Source: Chloroflexota bacterium (GTDB lineage: Bacteria; Chloroflexota; Dehalococcoidia; Lucifugimonadales; Lucifugimonadaceae). Taken from it: a stretch of 13,500 nt of DNA. The position numbers were made by a program, and so were the translations under genes. This document shows, in pieces, positions 5,313 to 12,841 of the stretch (within the stretch, counting starts at the first letter, position 1; each line of letters opens with the position of its first letter). The stretch spans positions 1-13,500 of the forward strand of contig JAURLM010000248.1 in NCBI GenBank assembly GCA_030831265.1, given 5' to 3'. The notes below the pieces were generated by a model. It saw only the letters and a program-made list of their open reading frames with translations. It had not been told where the DNA came from and did no database searches.

Positions 5313-8096
5313 CTAGTCGGCAGCTACTTCTGCTTCCTGCCGTGCAGGAGCCTTCACTAGAGTAACACTCCGCAGTGAAAGTCCCGGCACCGAAGGTGCA
5401 GGATCAGGTTCATTGCTGTCCTGCAAAGCAGTTGCCACGTTTGCGAAGAGTTCGGTAGCGGCGACGAATCCCCGGTAAGGCATATCCAACGCAGCCACTC
5501 CAACAATTACTTCAGTGCCACCTTGAGCCAGCACCCGGACCCGATCACCGTTACTGATGTTCGCTTCATCCGCATCATCCCGGTTCAGATGAACAATCTC
5601 TTCACGCTGCGCATAGTTCATGTCACCGCGGCGTTCGACATTCATGTCACGTTCTGGTTGGTGAAGGACTCTACCCGGCAGGAATGTCAAGCCAGGTGTT
5701 CGCACAGGAACCGTGATCTCAAACCCAAGATCGGTTAGTGGAGGCAGCTGTGATCTTTCGACACCGCCAAACAGGATTCGTGTTCCGTCTTCATCAACTG
5801 ACTGGCACGGAGCCTGTATTCCGGCTGTCGAAAGTCGTTCGTACGTAATTCCGCTGTATCCACTGACTATGCCACGTATTTCGTCGAACACTGCATCCGG
5901 GCCGGAGAAGGTGAAACCCTGTGCTCCCATAGCGTTGCCCACCGATGCGATCATCTCCCAGCCAGACATCTCACTGTGCTTGCGCTCAGCTGCTTGCCTA
6001 ACCTGTTGGACCCTACGTTCGAGGTTCGTGATCGTGGATGTCTGTTCGGCGTACGTCGCAGCGGGTATCACCACGTTGGCCGATGCTGTCCAGTCCGAAT
6101 CGAAGACCGCTGAGACTGCAAGGAAGTCTAGAGAGCCTAGCGCGTGGCGAACATCGCCGTATTCAGATTTCGCAGCGTCCATGCCGTCCGCCATCACGAT
6201 AGCTGCCTTGATCTGGCCTGATCGCATTGCATCCAGCATTTCCAACACGCCAAGTCCCGCTCCGGTACTCAGTGTCAGAGACCATGCAGCCTCGACGGCT
6301 GCCCGATCAGCAGCCGTTGCTACTGAACGGTTTCCCGGCAACGAATCAGGGGCGCACCCCACGTCCCAGGAACCTGATGTGTTTGCGCCTGCGTAAAGCG
6401 GGTAGATTCCGCCGCCAGCAACGCCAACGTTCCCGCAAAGCAGTGCGATATTGATTACTGCGTTGGTCAGCGAAACCCGGTTTTCCTTGCCAACTGTGTC
6501 CACGCCGAACACGACAGCGGCAGGGCCATTTTCAGCATATGTGCGTGCCGCACGACGTAACCGGTTTTCATCAACACCACAAACGTCCGAGACCTTGCCG
6601 GGGTCAAAAGCCCACAGCGACTGTTTCAGGTCTTCTGCCTCGAGTGCTGACTCGTTCAAAGAATCATGGTTTTCCAACGAGCCATCAGAAACCACTCTTG
6701 CCATGCCGGCGACCAGCAAGTGCTCTGTTCCAGGCTGTGGCTTAAGCCATTCCGTTGCATACCGAGTCAACTCGGTCTCGCGAGAATCAATAACGATAAT
6801 CTTCGCACCGGCTCTCGCAGCCTTCTTGATCGGGACGGCCAGGACATTCTGTTCTTCGGTCGGGTTACCACCGATAATCACGATGGTTTTTGATGACTCC
6901 AGGTCCCAGATAGGATTGGTCGCACCTGTCGTGCCAAGCCGTTCTTGCATCGTCGTGAACACTTCAGGAACTGTGTTCAAACCAGAATCCACGTTGTTGG
7001 TTTTCAGTACCGTCCGCGCAAACTTGCTGGCGATGTAGTTGTCTTCGTTGGATCCTCGAGGGGATGCGATGATTGCAACCTGGTCAGCGCTGTACTTCTT
7101 CAGCGCGTCAGCAATCCGATTCACGGCCGAGGCGGTATCAGCTTTCTTTATGACTCCACCTTCACGGATATACGGAGTCTTGAGCCTGTCACGATGATTC
7201 GGGTAGTCGTAAGCGAACTTGCCCTTGAAACATGCCTGGCCGCGACCGGCTTCACCTGAAAGATCACCGCGGAAGCGGATAACTTTATCGAAGCGGTTAA
7301 CTTCGGCGATCATCTCACAGCCAACTGAGCAGTTCGTGCAGACAGTCGAGACTTGCGTTTTGGCTTTTTCCCACTTGTAGTCACGCTCGACGAGCGCGCC
7401 CGTGGGGCAGACATCGATGCATGCTCCGCAGAATTCGCAGCCTGATTCCAAAAGTGATGATCCGTGGGATGTTCCCACGAGGGCGACACCGGAGCGGCTG
7501 GTTAGCGTGAGAGCGGTGTCGAAGCGAACCTCTTCACAAACCCGGACACAACGCGCACAGACAATGCACAGGTTGTAATCCCGGTCGTAGAACGGGTCGT
7601 CAGTGTGTACCGGTAGGTTGCGGCGGTGATAGTTGAGCGGTGTCCGAAGGTCAAGCTCAACCAATCGCACCGTGTCTTTAAGCTCACATCGTTCGTTCTT
7701 CGGGCAGATTGTGCAGCGGTCAGTGACGGCGACGTGGCGCTGGCAGATGTCCTGTGGGCCACACAGTTCGATACGGTGGCAAGTCAGACATCCATGCGGA
7801 TGTTCGGACATGAGTAATTCAATAATGCCCTGGCGCAGACCAGACACGGCGTCTGAATTCGTTGTCACCTGCATGTCCGCAGCGGCAGGAAGCGTGCAGG
7901 ACGCTGTGGTCATCTTGCGACCGTTGGTTTCGGTCTCAACTACACAGGCGCGACACGCCCCGTAGGGCTTCATTTTCGGGTAATAGCAGAGGTACGGGAT
8001 GTAAATCCCGGCATCCAGTGCCGCCTGCAAAACCGTTTGGCCCGGCTTTGCGGTTACTTCCGTGCCGTCTATCGAAAACTTGATGTCGTCTGCCAT
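5313..8096 (-). CDS. nuoG: NuoG-like / formate-dehydrogenase-like iron-sulfur molybdopterin-fold subunit
   Basis: This 927-aa subunit is the large electron-transfer subunit of a NuoEFG-type module. A [2Fe-2S] domain has C37, C48, C51 and C67. The His-Cys [4Fe-4S] motif is H99-x3-C103-x2-C106-x5-C112. Two ferredoxin-like [4Fe-4S] clusters follow: C177, C180, C183, C187 and C220, C223, C226, C230. The cluster of the molybdopterin-type domain is C253, C256, C260, C289 with CFKGKFAYDY. A molybdopterin oxidoreductase fold spans about 300-740 and a dinucleotide-binding C-terminal domain about 790-910. Where formate dehydrogenases have Cys/Sec followed by His after TNNVD, this protein has SGLNTVPEV, with no Cys. 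A redox-active Mo/W site is therefore unlikely, and the protein resembles complex I NuoG in this respect. An additional set C118, C128, C131, C137 sits beside the His-Cys cluster. The start codon is 33 nt from the nuoF stop. NuoG of a split complex I and a free NADH-oxidising module are both possible. Confidence 0.88.
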   Translation of the reverse strand: MADDIKFSIDGTEVTAKPGQTVLQAALDAGIYIPYLCYYPKMKPYGACRACVVETETNGRKMTTASCTLPAAADMQVTTNSDAVSGLRQGIIELLMSEHPHGCLTCHRIELCGPQDICQRHVAVTDRCTICPKNERCELKDTVRLVELDLRTPLNYHRRNLPVHTDDPFYDRDYNLCIVCARCVRVCEEVRFDTALTLTSRSGVALVGTSHGSSLLESGCEFCGACIDVCPTGALVERDYKWEKAKTQVSTVCTNCSVGCEMIAEVNRFDKVIRFRGDLSGEAGRGQACFKGKFAYDYPNHRDRLKTPYIREGGVIKKADTASAVNRIADALKKYSADQVAIIASPRGSNEDNYIASKFARTVLKTNNVDSGLNTVPEVFTTMQERLGTTGATNPIWDLESSKTIVIIGGNPTEEQNVLAVPIKKAARAGAKIIVIDSRETELTRYATEWLKPQPGTEHLLVAGMARVVSDGSLENHDSLNESALEAEDLKQSLWAFDPGKVSDVCGVDENRLRRAARTYAENGPAAVVFGVDTVGKENRVSLTNAVINIALLCGNVGVAGGGIYPLYAGANTSGSWDVGCAPDSLPGNRSVATAADRAAVEAAWSLTLSTGAGLGVLEMLDAMRSGQIKAAIVMADGMDAAKSEYGDVRHALGSLDFLAVSAVFDSDWTASANVVIPAATYAEQTSTITNLERRVQQVRQAAERKHSEMSGWEMIASVGNAMGAQGFTFSGPDAVFDEIRGIVSGYSGITYERLSTAGIQAPCQSVDEDGTRILFGGVERSQLPPLTDLGFEITVPVRTPGLTFLPGRVLHQPERDMNVERRGDMNYAQREEIVHLNRDDADEANISNGDRVRVLAQGGTEVIVGVAALDMPYRGFVAATELFANVATALQDSNEPDPAPSVPGLSLRSVTLVKAPARQEAEVAAD

Positions 8097-8129
8097 GTCC
8101 TATCCAGGGTCCCGGCGTTTTGAGCCGTG

Positions 8130-9851
8130 TTACGGGCGAGTACGTGTCGGCATAATCATCGAACCATCATCAAAAGAACCTGCAGGGGCCAGGGAACCGC
8201 TCATCCGCTCCTCGAACTCGTCACCGAAGTACTTGAGTGCGGAAGCTATCGGGTTGAAACCCAGTTGGCCATGACCGCAGAGCGATCCGACCTTCATGTT
8301 CATGCCGACTTTTTCGATCAATTGAAGGTCACCTGCTCGACCTTCGTTCTTGCACATGCGGTCGAGAACTTCCAGCATGTGGGTGTTCCCCAACCGGCAC
8401 GGGAAACACTTTCCGCAGGATTCGAACTGGGTAAATGCGATCAGGTTGCGAATCAGGTCAACTACGTCGGTCTTCTCGTTGCCAACGATGATGCCGCCAG
8501 ATCCAAGAATGGCTCCGGCCTTTGACATAGAGTCAAAGTCAATCTGAACATCAAACGCCTCAGCGCCAAGAACGCCTCCGAGCGGCCCACCTGTTTGCAG
8601 CGCTTTGATCTCGTTGCCGCCTTCAACTCCGCCACCGATCTCTTCAAGCACTTCGCGCACAGTCATTCCCATTGCAATCTCATACATACCCGGTCGCTTG
8701 ATGTGACCGGACAGGCAGACGATGGCGGTTCCGGAAGATGTTTCGGTACCGGTTGATTTGAACCAGCTTGCGCTGTTGCTGACGATTGACGGGACGTATG
8801 AGATGGTCTTGACGTTGTTGATGTTCGTCGGCTTCTGCCAGAGACCAGCAGCCGCAGGGAACGGAGGTTTGAAACGCGGGGTGGAGCGTTTGCCCTCAAT
8901 CGCTTCCATCAGCGCTGTCTCTTCACCTGCAACGTAAGAGTCACCGGTCAGTGCAACTTCCATCTCAAATGAGAAGTTACTACCCATGATGTTCTTGCCA
9001 AGCAAACCCGCTTCGTATGCGTCACGAATGGCCTTGCGAGTGGCGTTGATCGGGATTTCGTGGCCCTGACGAATAAACACATAGCCGTGGGTGGAATTGG
9101 TGGCGTAACCATTGATGATCAGCCCTTCGACCAGTGTGTGCGGGTCGTTCTCCAGGATGCCCTTGTCATTGAACGCACCGGGGTCACCCTCTTCGCAGTT
9201 ACATAGAACGTACTTCACCGGTGCTTTGTTCGGGGCCAGGAAGCTCCACTTAACACCGGTGGGGAACGCTGCTCCACCGCGACCGCGAAGACCGGACGCC
9301 TTCACTTCATTGACGATGCCTTCAGGAGTCTGCTCGTGAAGTGCTCGATTCAGCGCTGAGTAACCGCCGCTCGCAACATAATGAAGCAGATCGTGTGGGT
9401 CAGTGGTTCCAAAATTGCGAGTGACAATGCGGGTCTGCCTGGCGAACGCCGGCATGTCCTCGATGTGCGGGATGCCATCAGGCGCAGAGGAGCGGTCGCC
9501 CCAGTATGCAAATGCCTTGTCAGTGATCACCTGTCCGCTCAGAACGTGTTTCTCAACAATTTCCGAAGCGAACTCTGGTGTAACGTTGCCGTATAGCACC
9601 CGTGGCGCTCCCGGCATCTTCACATCGACGATCGGCTCCAAATACATCAGGCCAATAGCGCTGACCGACGTGACGTTCGCAGTTACGCCAGCAGTTTTCA
9701 CAGCCGACCGAACGGCGGCGATGACTTCATCCGAACCGGCAGCCTGGCCAGAGGTGCCACCCTGGACGCGAATCCACGGAGTATCGGATTTATCGAGCTG
9801 TGCCCATCGGGCGTTAGCTCGTTCGAGCAGTTCCTCGTATACGGATGCCAT
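8130..9851 (-). CDS. nuoF: NuoF/HoxF-like NADH-binding flavoprotein subunit
   Basis: This 573-aa subunit oxidises NADH on FMN and passes electrons to a [4Fe-4S] cluster. Visible motifs are GLRGRGGAAFPTG (187-199, nucleotide/FMN binding), CNCEEGDPGAFND (217-229), AGEETALM (308-315), an SLBB-type segment (about 375-435), and the cluster ligands C479-x2-C482-x2-C485 with C525 (ESCGKCFPC, GSLCGHG). An N-terminal thioredoxin-like domain (about 1-125) is present as in HndC/HoxF/FdsB-type proteins, which makes it longer than E. coli NuoF. The cysteines that hold a [2Fe-2S] cluster in some relatives are all replaced here (VQGGTSGQAAGS, VSAIGLMYLEP). It lies between nuoE (26-nt gap) and the NuoG-like gene, so all three are probably one transcript. 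Function is secure at family level; the electron acceptor is unknown. Confidence 0.93.
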   Translation of the reverse strand: MASVYEELLERANARWAQLDKSDTPWIRVQGGTSGQAAGSDEVIAAVRSAVKTAGVTANVTSVSAIGLMYLEPIVDVKMPGAPRVLYGNVTPEFASEIVEKHVLSGQVITDKAFAYWGDRSSAPDGIPHIEDMPAFARQTRIVTRNFGTTDPHDLLHYVASGGYSALNRALHEQTPEGIVNEVKASGLRGRGGAAFPTGVKWSFLAPNKAPVKYVLCNCEEGDPGAFNDKGILENDPHTLVEGLIINGYATNSTHGYVFIRQGHEIPINATRKAIRDAYEAGLLGKNIMGSNFSFEMEVALTGDSYVAGEETALMEAIEGKRSTPRFKPPFPAAAGLWQKPTNINNVKTISYVPSIVSNSASWFKSTGTETSSGTAIVCLSGHIKRPGMYEIAMGMTVREVLEEIGGGVEGGNEIKALQTGGPLGGVLGAEAFDVQIDFDSMSKAGAILGSGGIIVGNEKTDVVDLIRNLIAFTQFESCGKCFPCRLGNTHMLEVLDRMCKNEGRAGDLQLIEKVGMNMKVGSLCGHGQLGFNPIASALKYFGDEFEERMSGSLAPAGSFDDGSMIMPTRTRP

Positions 9852-9877
9852 TCGCTATTCCAAAAAGTGCGGTTGGT

Positions 9878-10378
9878 TCAGTGAGAAGGTGGTGCCTTGC
9901 GCAGGCTTGCGGCTATCTGGGCTGCTGACACTGGAGTGACCCGGCCTCGCATGTGGTGGTCCACAGCAACCACCGGTGCGTTTGCACACGCTCCCAGGCA
10001 AGTGCTGTAACGGAGCGTGACCGTTCCGTCTTCAGTCGTAGCTTCTTCGTTGAGGCCCAGTTCGTCCTGAACAGCCTTCAACACGTTCTGCGCTCCCATC
10101 AAATGGCAGCTGGGGCCCCAGCAAACATCCAGGGTCACGTTCCCCGGAGGAGTGAAACGGAAGTTCGTGTAGAACGATGCAACACTCCAGACCTCGTTTA
10201 TCGAAGTCTTGGAGAATGCAGCAACTTCTTCGACAGCCTCATCAGGAATGTAGTGAAGAAGATCCTGGACAGCGAGCAGTGACGATAGCACCGTCACAGT
10301 TGGTTGCTGTTGGGATGAGATAGCGTGCCGAATACGTTCGCGCAGCTTTTCACCGGTCTCCCGGCTGGCAGTCGTCAA
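9878..10378 (-). CDS. nuoE: NuoE-like [2Fe-2S] subunit of NADH-oxidising module
   Basis: This 166-aa thioredoxin-fold [2Fe-2S] protein is the 24-kDa subunit that pairs with NuoF. The four ligands are C86-x4-C91 (DVCWGPSCHLMG) and C127-x3-C131 (YSTCLGACANAP). The N-terminal helical part (about 10-60) and the phrase VWSVASFYTNF are typical. The start is TTG at 10378. GGGAGG lies 5 nt upstream, the nearest upstream ATG (10395) is out of frame, and the protein then has normal length. It is the first gene of the nuoE-nuoF-nuoG-like run. A 148-nt upstream gap holds a candidate promoter and a nested palindrome. Confidence 0.93.
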   Translation of the reverse strand: MTTASRETGEKLRERIRHAISSQQQPTVTVLSSLLAVQDLLHYIPDEAVEEVAAFSKTSINEVWSVASFYTNFRFTPPGNVTLDVCWGPSCHLMGAQNVLKAVQDELGLNEEATTEDGTVTLRYSTCLGACANAPVVAVDHHMRGRVTPVSAAQIAASLRKAPPSH

Positions 10379-10383
10379 CTTGG

Positions 10384-10389
10384 CCTCCC
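10384..10389 (-). promoter_or_regulatory. Ribosome binding site supporting a TTG start for nuoE
   Basis: GGGAGG on the minus strand, 5 nt before TTG 10378. It is the strongest Shine-Dalgarno match in the window and it decides the unusual start codon. Confidence 0.7.
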
Positions 10390-10411
10390 GCCCATTGAGA
10401 ATTCGGTCACA

Positions 10412-10441
10412 ATCCTAACAAACTGTCGGGCGCACCTACAA
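10412..10441 (-). promoter_or_regulatory. Candidate nuoE promoter
   Basis: On the minus strand, TTGTAG (10441-10436) and TAGGAT (10417-10412) are separated by 18 nt, a weak sigma-70-like pair about 34 nt ahead of the nuoE start. Only the TTG of the -35 and four of six -10 positions match consensus. Confidence 0.3.
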
Positions 10442-10459
10442 CGCTTTATTAGGCATTCC

Positions 10460-10477
10460 GCGTAATACGCAGCGTAT
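10460..10477. repeat. Nested short palindrome upstream of nuoE
   Basis: GCGTA-A-TACGC and ATACGC-A-GCGTAT overlap, so the unit alternates GCGTA, TACGC, GCGTA within 18 bp. It is just upstream of the candidate nuoE promoter and downstream of the SDR stop. It could be an operator for a dimeric regulator; no regulator gene is nearby. Confidence 0.35.
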
Positions 10478-10504
10478 CTCGCTGCTCAGAAGCAGGAACG
10501 TTGC

Positions 10505-10526
10505 AGGTTTGCGCCCCGTCAAACCT
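10505..10526 (-). terminator. Hairpin directly after the SDR stop codon, weak terminator candidate
   Basis: On the minus strand, AGGTTTG and CAAACCT pair over 7 bp around an 8-nt loop (ACGGGGCG), starting immediately after the TAG stop of the SDR gene. It lacks the following T tract of an intrinsic terminator, so it may be only a 3'-end stabilising hairpin or a Rho-dependent end. Confidence 0.3.
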
Positions 10527-11321
10527 CTAAACCACCGGTGATGTACCGCCGTCTACATTCAGTGATGCCCCGGTGATGTAGCTGGCACGCTCTGAACAGA
10601 GGAACGCAATGGCGTCTCCTGCTTCACTGGCTTCACCAATTCTGCCCATCGGGACGTTCTTACCGACTATCTTCCAGTGGTCTTCAAGCGAATACGAAGG
10701 GTCTTTCGCATTTGCTGCTTCCCACCGGTTCCGGTGCTGCCCGCTTTTAAGTACGCCGACGCATACGGTGTTCACCCGTATGTTTTCCGGGGCAAATTCC
10801 TTTGACCATGCTTTGGTCAGGGAAATACCCGCCGCACGGGAAAGTGAAGTCGGCTGTGAACCAGGACCGGAAGCCTTTCCACCGGGTGTCGTGGTGTTGA
10901 CCACGGCCGCAGCGGGAGACTTACGCAAATGTGGCAGCGCCGCACGCATGCAGTAGACAGCTCCGAACACCTTGAGCTGCAGGTCATCGGTCAACTGATC
11001 GTTCGTCATGTCCTCGAGGCGAGATGCGGATGATGTACCAGCGTTGTTAACGAGGATGTCCAGACGACCCCATTTGCCGGTGACAGCCGCAATCATGGCC
11101 TTGACGGAATCTTCGTTGCGGACATCGGTAGAAATACCGATCACATCGTCGCTACCGCTTTCTTTCTTGATATCAGCGACAGCCTCATCGAGTTTGGCTT
11201 GCGTCCTTGCAACGATGGCGACCTTTGCACCTTCGGCTGCCATGGATGCGGCTGCAGCCTTGCCGATGCCGTCACTTCCACCGGTAATTACCGCGACTTT
11301 TCCTGTTAGACCGAGGTCCAT
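10527..11321 (-). CDS. SDR-family oxidoreductase lacking the canonical catalytic residues
   Basis: A 264-aa Rossmann-fold short-chain dehydrogenase/reductase-like protein, of normal length for a classical SDR. The cofactor motif T13-GGSDGIG-20, the NNAG motif (92-95) and the end motif ASLNVDGG (252-259) are all present, and an Arg after the second strand (VART) hints at NADP preference. The usual Tyr-x3-Lys is replaced by T158-S-L-S-R162 (QPTSLSRAAG). The serine strand reads VVNTTTPGG, and the helix Asn is Lys (LKVFG). It therefore probably binds NAD(P) but does not do standard carbonyl/alcohol chemistry by the usual mechanism. ATG 11321 is preferred to GTG 11330 because AGGTGA, which contains that GTG, is the ribosome binding site 5 nt upstream. 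It is divergent from the aminotransferase gene. The substrate is unknown. Confidence 0.87.
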   Translation of the reverse strand: MDLGLTGKVAVITGGSDGIGKAAAASMAAEGAKVAIVARTQAKLDEAVADIKKESGSDDVIGISTDVRNEDSVKAMIAAVTGKWGRLDILVNNAGTSSASRLEDMTNDQLTDDLQLKVFGAVYCMRAALPHLRKSPAAAVVNTTTPGGKASGPGSQPTSLSRAAGISLTKAWSKEFAPENIRVNTVCVGVLKSGQHRNRWEAANAKDPSYSLEDHWKIVGKNVPMGRIGEASEAGDAIAFLCSERASYITGASLNVDGGTSPVV

Positions 11322-11326
11322 TTGAA

Positions 11327-11332
11327 TCACCT
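11327..11332 (-). promoter_or_regulatory. Ribosome binding site deciding the SDR start
   Basis: AGGTGA on the minus strand, 5 nt before ATG 11321. It overlaps the GTG at 11330 that would otherwise add three residues, making the ATG the better start. Confidence 0.55.
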
Positions 11333-11374
11333 TTACTGAGTGTGAGATTTCGCAAAACCCGGCTGAGCCTGAGC

Positions 11375-11421
11375 ATGCGTGCCGGATTATAGCCGCTGGA
11401 ATGCGTGCTGGCCGGGCGTGC
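11375..11421 (-). promoter_or_regulatory. SDR promoter -10 box flanked by direct repeats
   Basis: The minus strand has a perfect TATAAT at 11391-11386, about 65 nt ahead of the SDR start, with no good -35 (CGGCCA at 17-nt spacing). The plus strand carries ATGCGTGCCGG (11375-11385) and ATGCGTGCTGG (11401-11411), an 11-bp direct repeat with one mismatch that flanks the -10. A third GCGTGC is at 11416-11421. The GCGTGC cores are offset by 26 and then 13 bp. A weak -35 with repeats around the -10 suggests regulated transcription. Confidence 0.45.
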
Positions 11422-11441
11422 GCAGTGAATCATCGCAGCTG

Positions 11442-11447
11442 TAGAAT
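11442..11447 (+). promoter_or_regulatory. Candidate -10 box for the aminotransferase gene
   Basis: TAGAAT matches TATAAT at five of six positions. At 17-nt spacing the -35 position reads TGCGCA, a poor match. It would start a transcript near 11454, just before the in-frame GTG at 11457 and 84 nt before ATG 11538. Confidence 0.3.
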
Positions 11448-11537
11448 CGTTCATCTGTGCAATTGAGCACATCAATCCTGTATAGGGCTGATACATCAGT
11501 CCCGAACATCACATCCGCCAGCATCACCAGAACAACA

Positions 11538-12758
11538 ATGTCACCAGACACCAACAGTCGACCTGCCCCACGCTTCGCACCGCTCTCCGTACCCCGACGG
11601 ACAATCATGGGTCCGGGGCCAAGTTCTGCCAACCCTTCGGTTCTTCGTGCAATGTCCCTTCCCGTACTGGGATATCTCGACCCGGCTTACTTCAAGGTGC
11701 TGGATGAAGTCATCCTGATGCTGAAAGAGGTTTTCAAAACCGAGCAGCGGGCATTTGCCGTTGCAGGCGCCGGCTCGGCAGGAATGGAAGCGGGTTTGCA
11801 GAGCATCCTCGAGCGAGGTGACAAGGTCATCATCTGTTCGTACGGCTTTTTCTGTGAGCGCCAGGTCAATATGTGCCAGCGGCTTGGCGCAGAGGTCGTT
11901 GAACTGAAGTCAGAGTGGGGTAAGGCGTTCAACCCGGAACAACTTGCAGACGCCTTGAAGCAGCACCCGGATACAAAGCTGGTAGTCAGCATTCACGCTG
12001 AAACATCAGCAGGAACGCTGCACCCGGTAAAAGAGATGTCTGAAATCACCCACAGGGCCGGTGCATTGTTTATGACAGATGTCGTGACATCGCTTGGCGG
12101 TTGTGATGTTGACTTTGATCGCTGGGATCTTGATTTTGCGTACTCTGGCAGTCAGAAATGCCTTGCTGCGCCTCCGGGAATCAGCCCGGTAGCGTTGTCT
12201 GAGCGCGCACTTGAATACATCAGGAAGCGCAAGACTCTCCCGAGTTCGTGGTACCTGGACCTGACGCTAATCGCAGATTACTGGGGGCCGGAGCGCAAGC
12301 ATCACCACACCAATCCGGTGAACATGGTCTACGGCCTACGAGAAGCGCTGGCATTGACGTTGAACGAGGGCCTTGAAACTCGCTGGCTACGCCATGAACG
12401 CGTTGCCGCAGCGTTGAGAGCAGGATTGTCTGCACTTGGGTTGCAGTCACCCGTCGACCCGGCTGTTCGGCTGAACCAGTTGACGGTGGTCACACTTCCT
12501 ACGGGTGTCAACGACATTGCGCTACGCACGCAGCTATTCGAGCAGTACGGCATTGAAGTCGGCCGAGGGCTCGGTCAATTTGCAGGCAAAGTCATCCGCA
12601 TCGGCCTGATGGGTGAGTCCTGCGTCCCGGCAAACGTATTCAACCTTCTAAACGCACTGGAACGATTGCTTCCGACACATGGCTACGAGGTTGCGAAGGG
12701 TGCTGGAGCCGCTGCGGCATCTGCCCAACTGGCAGAACAGCCGGCCCCGATTTACTAG
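11538..12758 (+). CDS. Class V PLP aminotransferase (alanine/serine-glyoxylate type)
   Basis: A 406-aa fold-type I, class V aminotransferase. Relatives transfer an amino group from alanine or serine to glyoxylate, giving glycine. The family opening MGPGPSSANPSVLRAMS, then LGYLDPAYF, the phosphate-binding AGAGSAGMEA, IHAETSAG and the cofactor Asp region MTDVVTSLGG are present. The PLP lysine in SGSQKCLAAPPG is K207 counted from ATG 11538. The frame is open back to GTG 11457, which would add 27 residues not typical of the family. The ATG at 11538 has no ribosome binding site, and a -10-like TAGAAT 9 nt before the GTG leaves a leaderless GTG start possible. The C-terminus has an Ala-rich tail. 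The gene is divergent from the SDR and converges on the enolase-superfamily gene. Substrate preference within the family cannot be read from the sequence. Confidence 0.92.
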   Translation: MSPDTNSRPAPRFAPLSVPRRTIMGPGPSSANPSVLRAMSLPVLGYLDPAYFKVLDEVILMLKEVFKTEQRAFAVAGAGSAGMEAGLQSILERGDKVIICSYGFFCERQVNMCQRLGAEVVELKSEWGKAFNPEQLADALKQHPDTKLVVSIHAETSAGTLHPVKEMSEITHRAGALFMTDVVTSLGGCDVDFDRWDLDFAYSGSQKCLAAPPGISPVALSERALEYIRKRKTLPSSWYLDLTLIADYWGPERKHHHTNPVNMVYGLREALALTLNEGLETRWLRHERVAAALRAGLSALGLQSPVDPAVRLNQLTVVTLPTGVNDIALRTQLFEQYGIEVGRGLGQFAGKVIRIGLMGESCVPANVFNLLNALERLLPTHGYEVAKGAGAAAASAQLAEQPAPIY

Positions 12759-12841
12759 CGCGACTGTCTCGCTCAGGTGACCGCCGTGCAGGGACGCAAC
12801 AAGAGGCCGCTGCGAACAGATGTCGCTCCGGTCGAACGTGC
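12759..12841. other. Convergent intergenic gap without a clear terminator
   Basis: The 83 nt between the aminotransferase stop and the enolase-superfamily stop hold only a 4-bp GCGA/TCGC stem and no T tract. I see no intrinsic terminator, promoter or small gene. Termination here may be Rho-dependent. Confidence 0.4.

Noticed and set aside
5713..6396. Long plus-strand open frames (227 aa here, 195 aa at 6451-7038) opposite the NuoG-like gene
   Set aside because: They are antisense to a protein with clear family motifs throughout. Their own products are low-complexity, Ser/Ala/Pro-rich, with no motif and no ribosome binding site.
5313..8096. Calling the large subunit a formate dehydrogenase
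   Set aside because: The overall architecture fits, but the Cys/Sec-His at the active site after TNNVD is missing, so formate oxidation by the known mechanism is unlikely.
9403..9939. 178-aa plus-strand frame crossing the nuoF start and nuoE end
   Set aside because: It overlaps two well-supported genes and the protein resembles nothing; it is a reverse-frame shadow.
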